DNA of 64,000 nt from Hermatobates lingyangjiaoensis (lineage: Eukaryota > Arthropoda > Insecta > Hemiptera > Hermatobatidae), in assembly GCA_026182355.1 (NCBI GenBank), contig JAPFBL010000068.1, positions 434,001 through 498,000 on the forward strand, given 5' to 3'. This document shows, piece by piece, positions 58,140 through 64,000 of the stretch. A program made the translations under genes and the position numbers. The notes beneath the pieces were generated by a model. The model saw only the letters and a list, made by a program, of their open reading frames with translations, did no database searches and was not told where the DNA came from. Numbering within the stretch: position 1 is the first letter of the stretch; each line of letters starts with the position of its first letter.

Positions 58140-58800
58140 GTTATCCCATGCACATTGCTTTTTACATATCACACAGCTGATGCATGAAATCTCATTGGTT
58201 TTACAACAGCTGTAGTAATACTTCTTTAATGCCATAGTGAAAATATCGTTTTAAACTCCATGTTCTAGGAAATAATCTCTTACAGCTGAACTTAACTTTT
58301 GTTCCCTTGCCCAGTAGATCTGTTACATGGATTTTCTAATTTAATATTTGATATAAAGATCTTCCAAGAACATGACCGTGACTTTTATAGCTTTAGGTTA
58401 ATCGTTTTTCTCCTTTAGAAAGATATAAGGACCGTTTTCGGTGAATTTATACCCAGATATTTCACCTTGTCTCCAACAATTTGAGAGAATGTTGCATAAA
58501 CTGAAAGGCAGTACCATCAAGCAATATTCTTCTTCTAACAAAAGCTCTTCTGCGTATATTTCCGTATCATAGCCATCATTAAATAGAGTATTGAATAAGT
58601 CATCTGCAACTAATCACTAGAATAGGAGCTATAGCACACCTCGCTGAGGATATCCTTTTGTGTATTCTGTTTACTTATACTAATTATTCTTTTACAATAT
58701 TATTGAAATATATTTTACAGTTAGAGGATTTTCCATACGTATATTAGTAGCACTCATCGATTTGAAGGCGGCTATCGTGAATTTGATTTTTATTTTGTCA
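58140..58800 (-). pseudogene. Reverse transcriptase fragment of a non-LTR retrotransposon
   Basis: Minus-strand translation, with frame changes, gives KGYPQRGVL (family GCPQGGVLSP), LVADDLFNTLFNDGYDTEIY followed by AEELLL (family LVADDL...GY...YADDL, so the catalytic YADD reads YAEE), LGINSPKTVLISF (family GL-x-VNP-x-KT), and further on TAVVKPMRFHASAV (family TAVVRPILLYAA-x-VW). The order is that of the palm, thumb and connection regions of R1/Jockey-type enzymes. Multiple stops and shifts and the altered catalytic box show it is inactive. Confidence 0.65.
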
Positions 58801-58809
58801 GAACAGAGT

Positions 58810-60580
58810 GAGAAAACATATGCTCATCGAATCAAGAAAAAAGAAGATTAAAATTAGTATCCGTTTTGTGATAAAGAACAAAAGAGTACATTTCCCATAT
58901 TTCAAAATTACCCAAAGAGAAATGAATGGAGTTCATAAGCACATCACGAACTATATATGACATTAAATTTTGTTCAAGAATGCAATACGTGCAATTCGTA
59001 GTTTGATTAATCGAACAATTTGTTCGATAGTATCCATCGTACTATCCAATGTACCAGAAAATAAATGTTTGTTTATTCTTACTTCTAATAATTTTATTCT
59101 TCAAACATATCATGCAAACTCATTTAAACAATTCAAATTTCTTTAATATATCTCTAAAGAAGAATTTAACTTCACCTACAATTTTTTGAAGTCAAAGTAA
59201 AAATTTTCCATTATTCCAAGACGATTTTTCAGTTTTTTATTGGTACATATATTGCACTTTGCCATAATCGGAATATTATGACATTATACAAATTGCTAAT
59301 TTGGATTTTTGATAAAATTTCGTTGTTTTATAATTAGTGGTTCAGTGTTAAAAAAGCATTTTCTGAAAACATAAGATATAAAAAAGAAATAATAACATAA
59401 AAAATATTGCGTAATTCTCCTTTTGGTTAAGGTTATTTTATAATAAAATTCTTCAACTTATCTTCACATACTGCTGCTGTTGTTAGGTGAAATTCAATTT
59501 TGAGCTGTCAAACGGTCTGTATTTTCCTCACAAGCTGTCAGATTCAATCATAAGACGAAAATTTAACATTTATTGAAAAATAATCCTTTCCAGTTGTTTA
59601 AAAATCTGAGGATTTTTTCACATATTGCATCTGTCACTTTGATGATAATATAAAAATTTCAATAGTCGAGAATTAATAGCTTAGGGGGGAAAAATGTTGT
59701 CTGAAAACATATTTTGGCTAAAGAAAGGACTTACTATATACAATAGTGACTTACTATGCAACATAAGGTCCACTTCTGTGTAAAATATGAATTTGTTTCA
59801 TGAAAGATTAGGGACTGTACGATGGTGATAAACTTTTTGATACATATCCACCCATATACAGACACTCAGAAAAAATGTGAAGAAAGGGACTTTGGGGACC
59901 TCAAAATATAACCTCGAGATCGAATTTTTCATCATCATTTTTTCATGACATTAATGCAAATATTGCTATGAGGTGCTCCACACCATAATAATAACCATCA
60001 TTTGGTTGTTTTACAACCCTTATAGCTCACCTTAATCTCCTGATTGCCAGATCTCAGTTCAATGATCCTTTTTTATTTCATATGGTTTTTTAGGGTCTGT
60101 AATTATGCGCATTACCTCCAAAGTAGAAATTGATCAAAATGACATTATCATCTTTACATATCTTGAGAAATAATACGAAAAAAACTTGAAATATTCTGTA
60201 AGTCAATGGGAAGAAATATTGAATTTTTTATGGAATTCTACTCCACAAATAAATCGATTCTCGAGTTACTTAGAGATTCAAAAGCACTTCCATACTGCCC
60301 TTTGAACGTTATACATAATTTAGTGATTTATGTTGTTAAAGTCTTATTTTTAGTGTTTTTTACTTGGGAAGACTTTCCAATCTTGATGTCGGAGGTAATG
60401 TTGTAATCATTGCATGTTATTTCCTGTTTGTTTTGAGATTATCTATTGATGCATGTCTTAATGTCTCCAATAGCCCTGATGATTATTTATATATTGGAAT
60501 ATTGAGAACAATGGCATAGAGTTTTAAATACATGCATACATAAACGAGCACGTCTACTAGTGTAAATATATATATAATAC
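58810..60580. other. Non-coding interval
   Basis: No supported gene; short frames such as 60206-60406 have no recognisable domain. Confidence 0.4.
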
Positions 60581-60586
60581 AACTAC

Positions 60587-60714
60587 TTGCCGTTGCGTCT
60601 TCAATGTGCTTGGTCTCCCTTTCTCTTTTCCCCTGAAGATCTATTGTCCGAAAATTTAAATTTTGTTAGTGTGTTTCTTTACTCTTTGTATTACGCTTCT
60701 TCAATTTTGAACTC

Positions 60715-60750
<36 letters not shown>

Positions 60751-60965
60751 ATGTTGTAATCATTGTCAAATTTATATTATGCAATATATAAACTTGGTTC
60801 ACAGAAAGAATACGAATAAAAGAAATCACGGAAATTCACTACATGCTATATTTCGATCACCTTATCATCAGGAAGATAGGTGTGAGTCAATCGAAATATA
60901 ATAGTGAGTTTCTGTGATTCCTTTATGTGTTGTTTCTGTGAAACTAGTTTATTTCGCTCGTATAT
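60587..60965. repeat. Two TA-tailed repeats with CTGANGA-N10-GAAA cores in opposite orientations
   Basis: Plus strand: CTGAAGA 60633-60639, ten bases, GAAA 60650-60653, with flanks shared with 37165-37290, ending in (TA)n at 60718-60747. Minus strand: CTGATGA 60871-60865, ten bases, GAAA 60854-60851. The second repeat is itself a loose fold-back (CGAAATATA blocks at 60845-60856 and 60890-60900). Confidence 0.7.
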
Positions 60966-60969
60966 ATGT

Positions 60970-62095
60970 TAAGGGAATCGCCACTGAAGTAGTAAAAGGA
61001 ATGGGAAAGTTTTTAAGTGCTTTCGTCTGTTACCTCGTTTTAAAGAACTGAGGAGAGCAATGAAGTAGCGAGTAGGAGTTGGGGTTGTAAATGAAAAAAT
61101 GTTTTTAGAGCTATAAACATGCCAATCAAACTATCATCTGGTGAATATAAAAAAAAATGGGGAATTTTAGGTGAGAACTTGTTTAACAATCTTCTTTATC
61201 AACTATCCATCAATTTTTAGTAAATCAGGGCTGGTGTTAATCAATAATATAACCAATTATAAATAAAATATTAAAATCAATATAAAAAATGTGGAACTAT
61301 ATTTTCAACTCTTAACTTTTCTCAGATCTATTCTAATTTAAGAAATATTTGATTTTAAACTATTTTAGTTAGTTAGAACAAACTGCAATCATCTTTGCAT
61401 ATAGGAAGCACATTGGGACCAAGATATTCCATAACCTGAGCTTCTTATGCTCAAAGTTTTATGGTTTTACGATTTATGGTTTTAAAATTATGAACAACTT
61501 TCTTTCTTGTGTTGATAGCAATTTATTTCTTTGATCATCTTCAGGATTGCTTTTTTTTTTTAAATAATGTTGTTCTTAATTTTTAATCAATACTATTTCT
61601 TGCTAAACAAGTAATGAATGAAAGTAACATAAACTGTAGGAAACTTAATCTAAAAGGAGAAGAGAAAAACATTGTTACCTGAATACATTGTTAATGATCA
61701 AAGTATATCGTTCATAAAGTGGGATTTTTTAGTAACCGAAGTTTCCTCATTCAATAAGAGCTATTCAAGAAGTGGAACATAATGGGACCATAATTCAAAT
61801 TTATTGCTGATTCAAATTTATGCTTATTTTTATATATATAAACTTTACTTGTGAAATGTTTTGAAATTATTTTTGATTGATATCTTTTTAACTGCTTACG
61901 TTGCTATTATTTCATATATATAAATTATTAATATATTTATTTACTATTAAAAACCCATCTTTGGAAAGTATTTATTTTTAATGTAAATTAGCATTTAGCA
62001 ATGTTTGCAGGTATTGTGCAGGCGAATTGATCGTATTGTTGAGAGAAGCGAGTAATAGTTGCAAGAGTTGTGTATAGATGGGTGTACTGTCGCCA
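60970..62095. other. Non-coding interval
   Basis: AT-rich, nothing recognised beyond short TA runs. Confidence 0.4.
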
Positions 62096-62600
62096 CAGGC
62101 AGATAACATCAAGTTTATGTACATAATATTTTGCATTCTGCAATTATTCTACATAACATAATATGCTTTACCATAAAATTATGTGTATATATTATAAAAT
62201 AACATAATACGTTGTGCCATGACATCAAGTTCACGTATCTTAAAATAACATACGTGTTGATTGTTCATATCAACAGATTTATGTATCATAATCATTTATG
62301 ATAACAGAAGACATTGTGCTGTATGGCCAAGATTAAAATAATAAAATAGTAGAACAAGCACGGCAATAACATCAAGCTTATGTATCGTAATATACCATAT
62401 TGTGCCAAATCTTCAAAATTATGTATCATGAAAAGTGGAACATGAGGAAATAACATCAAGTTTATGTATCATAATATACCATATTGTGCCACCATCTTCA
62501 AAATTATGTATCATGCAAAGCGGAACATGTACAATAACATCAAGTTTATGTTTCATAAAATAACAGAAACGTCATGTATCATGACAAAATAGTACATTGA
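62096..62600. repeat. Tandem repeat with 84-bp period, degenerate on the left
   Basis: ATAACATCAAG starts at 62366, 62450 and 62534, exactly 84 bp apart, with units containing TATACCATATTGTGCCA and TTCAAAATTATGTATCATG. From 62100 to 62365 older, diverged versions of the same words occur (GACATCAAGTTCACGTATC, AACATCAAGTTTATGTAC). Confidence 0.8.
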
Positions 62601-63026
62601 TTCATAACATTAGGTTAATCTACAATAATATAAATTGTACTATTGTACTACTTGCTACATAATCAATCCTGATCCCTATTACACTTCTTATGTTAACAAT
62701 TATACCCATCGGATGAGTTACGAAACTTCCTGTATTTCCCAAATCTGTGTCTACCGCCTGGACTGTACCCAGTTTCATGCTTATTTTATATGTTATGTTC
62801 TCTACTAAGCTGAGTCTACGTATCAATAATTATTGGGACCCGCTAGTCTGCAGTAGTCAATCAAACGCTTACTAACTTAACTACTATGACTGTTTCCGAG
62901 TACACAATGCTCTTTCGACTTTCAGGGCTCATGAAGAGCCAAATATTAGTCTTCTTTGTACTTGAATAACTCGTGGACTAAATCTCAAACATTAGTTAAT
63001 TTTTTTATTACTTTTTAATTCCTATT
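62601..63026. other. Non-coding interval
   Basis: Nothing recognised; somewhat GC-richer at 62840-62950 without a domain. Confidence 0.4.
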
Positions 63027-63143
63027 GTATATATATATATATATATATAAACGTTACTTTCTATGTGTCATAGTTTGTTTTAAGTGTTATCAGTGTGGAT
63101 CAAATTTCGTTTATCACACACACACACACACACATATATATAT

Positions 63144-63261
63144 AATAAAATAAATTCAAAACGAAGGAAACACACAGAAAGACACAGACATAACTCACAT
63201 CATGATGTGAGTTATGTCTGTGTCTTTCTGTGTGTTTCCTTCGTTTTGAATTTATTTTATT
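63144..63261. repeat. Perfect 118-bp palindrome without spacer
   Basis: 63144-63202 and 63203-63261 are exact reverse complements, centred on CACATCA/TGATGTG. Preceded by (CA)n and (TA)n at 63114-63143. Confidence 0.93.
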
Positions 63262-63284
63262 TTAAAAAGTCCGCTGGACCGTTT

Positions 63285-64000
63285 CTTTTAATTATATATA
63301 TATGTATATATATAGATTTCAAATAATTACGTGAAATAACAATCAATGATCAAACCAGAATATAAAATGGGAAAACAAGACTAAGATCTTTCAACCGTAA
63401 CAAGCCGTCTCCAAGAGTCAAAAACCCAACTACTGGGTCTATTAACGACTGTATATATATATTCATCATGATTTGTTTTCTTGACTCAATATTTATATGA
63501 TGCATATATGATGTCCTAGGCAATAACTAGTTTCAAATCATTAGACCTCAACTCTCAAAAATATATATATATACAGTCTAGTCGAAGGTTTTATCCGGTT
63601 AGCATTGTTGTTCCTTTAAATAATGTAAATTTCATTTTCTTAGTTAAAAAAAGTCTTACTTTTGCCTATGAAAAAGGTTTTAAGTAAAACCAAAACGTCG
63701 GCAACAAAAGTTTGATTTTTGTGCTAGAAAATTGACCGAATCCCGATTCGAGAACACCTATTTTATCAAACGGTCGATATTTTATTGAATCTGTGATATA
63801 TATGTATCAATTTTTCACTCACATCTTCTCCATAAACTCTGCTTATATCCTCATAAAAATTCATATTTCTTCTTATATAAACCCATATATATATCAGTTA
63901 GCTTTAGCTACTCAAAGGGACTACTTCTGCCCCATGACGATGTGAGTTTTTATTTGTTTTTCTCTTTCCTTTGTGAAATATATATATATATATATATATA
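63285..64000. repeat. Further TA-flanked members of the fold-back families
   Basis: 63330-63440 is a diverged single copy of the left arm at 18508-18596. 63656-63770 is a copy of the 18984-19196 arm (CCTATGAAAAAGGTTTTAAG, AAAACGTCGGCAAC, ATTGACCGAATCCCGAT). (TA)n stretches separate them, and (TA)n runs off the window end from about 63978. Confidence 0.7.

Overview
The window is AT-rich, repeat-dense animal nuclear DNA. Spliced genes, Helitron, hAT, SINE and non-LTR retrotransposon remnants, satellites and long gene-free stretches all point to an arthropod, most plausibly an insect. A hemipteran would fit, because I recall (unverified here) an intronless insulin-receptor copy described in the linden bug Pyrrhocoris. 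Nothing in the sequence fixes the order.

Only two host genes can be supported, both in the first 6.4 kb. On the minus strand, positions 1-1870 hold the first five coding exons of a mitochondrial carrier homolog 2 (MTCH2)-like gene; the rest lies off the left edge. Head-to-head with it, 740 bp away, a single uninterrupted 1253-codon frame (2611-6372) encodes a complete insulin-receptor-type tyrosine kinase: signal peptide, L1, Cys-rich, L2, three FN3 domains, a basic cleavage site, a TM helix, an NPEY motif and an intact kinase. Lack of introns in a family that is normally multi-exon suggests retroposition. A decayed piece of the same gene (L2 end to FN3-1 start) lies about 0.9 kb downstream.

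The remaining 56 kb has no convincing host gene. It holds two Helitron helicase remnants with matching 3' hairpin-CTAG ends (9.8-10.7 kb, 43.1-43.5 kb); a 741-bp hAT copy with a perfect 8-bp target duplication inserted in an older dispersed repeat (29.6-30.3 kb) whose uninterrupted relative is at 57.1-57.5 kb; non-LTR retrotransposon pieces (20.2, 35.9, 58.1-58.8 kb); tRNA-derived SINEs (30.5, 32.8, 32.9, 36.6, 44.9 kb); a long inverted-repeat element (12.3-14.4 kb); and a dense series of fold-back structures separated by (TA)n (17.2-19.4, 47.0-47.6, 63.1-63.8 kb).

Tandem arrays include an 83-bp satellite of about 24 copies with a 412-bp five-mer higher-order repeat at one end (50.6-52.6 kb), a 38-bp minisatellite (49.1-49.6 kb) and an 84-bp repeat (62.4-62.6 kb).

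The most unusual signal is a recurrent motif at more than a dozen of the TA-flanked repeats: CTGANGA, a short usually self-complementary spacer, then GAAA, often GAAACGTC or GAAACCGGTC. This matches the conserved core of hammerhead ribozymes, as known from Penelope-like retroelements, in several subfamilies and in many fold-back arrangements. Several blocks of GC-richer, apparently unique sequence (31.2-31.6, 38.15-38.5, 42.2-42.5, 45.9-46.0, 55.8-56.3 kb) are candidate regulatory elements or cryptic exons.
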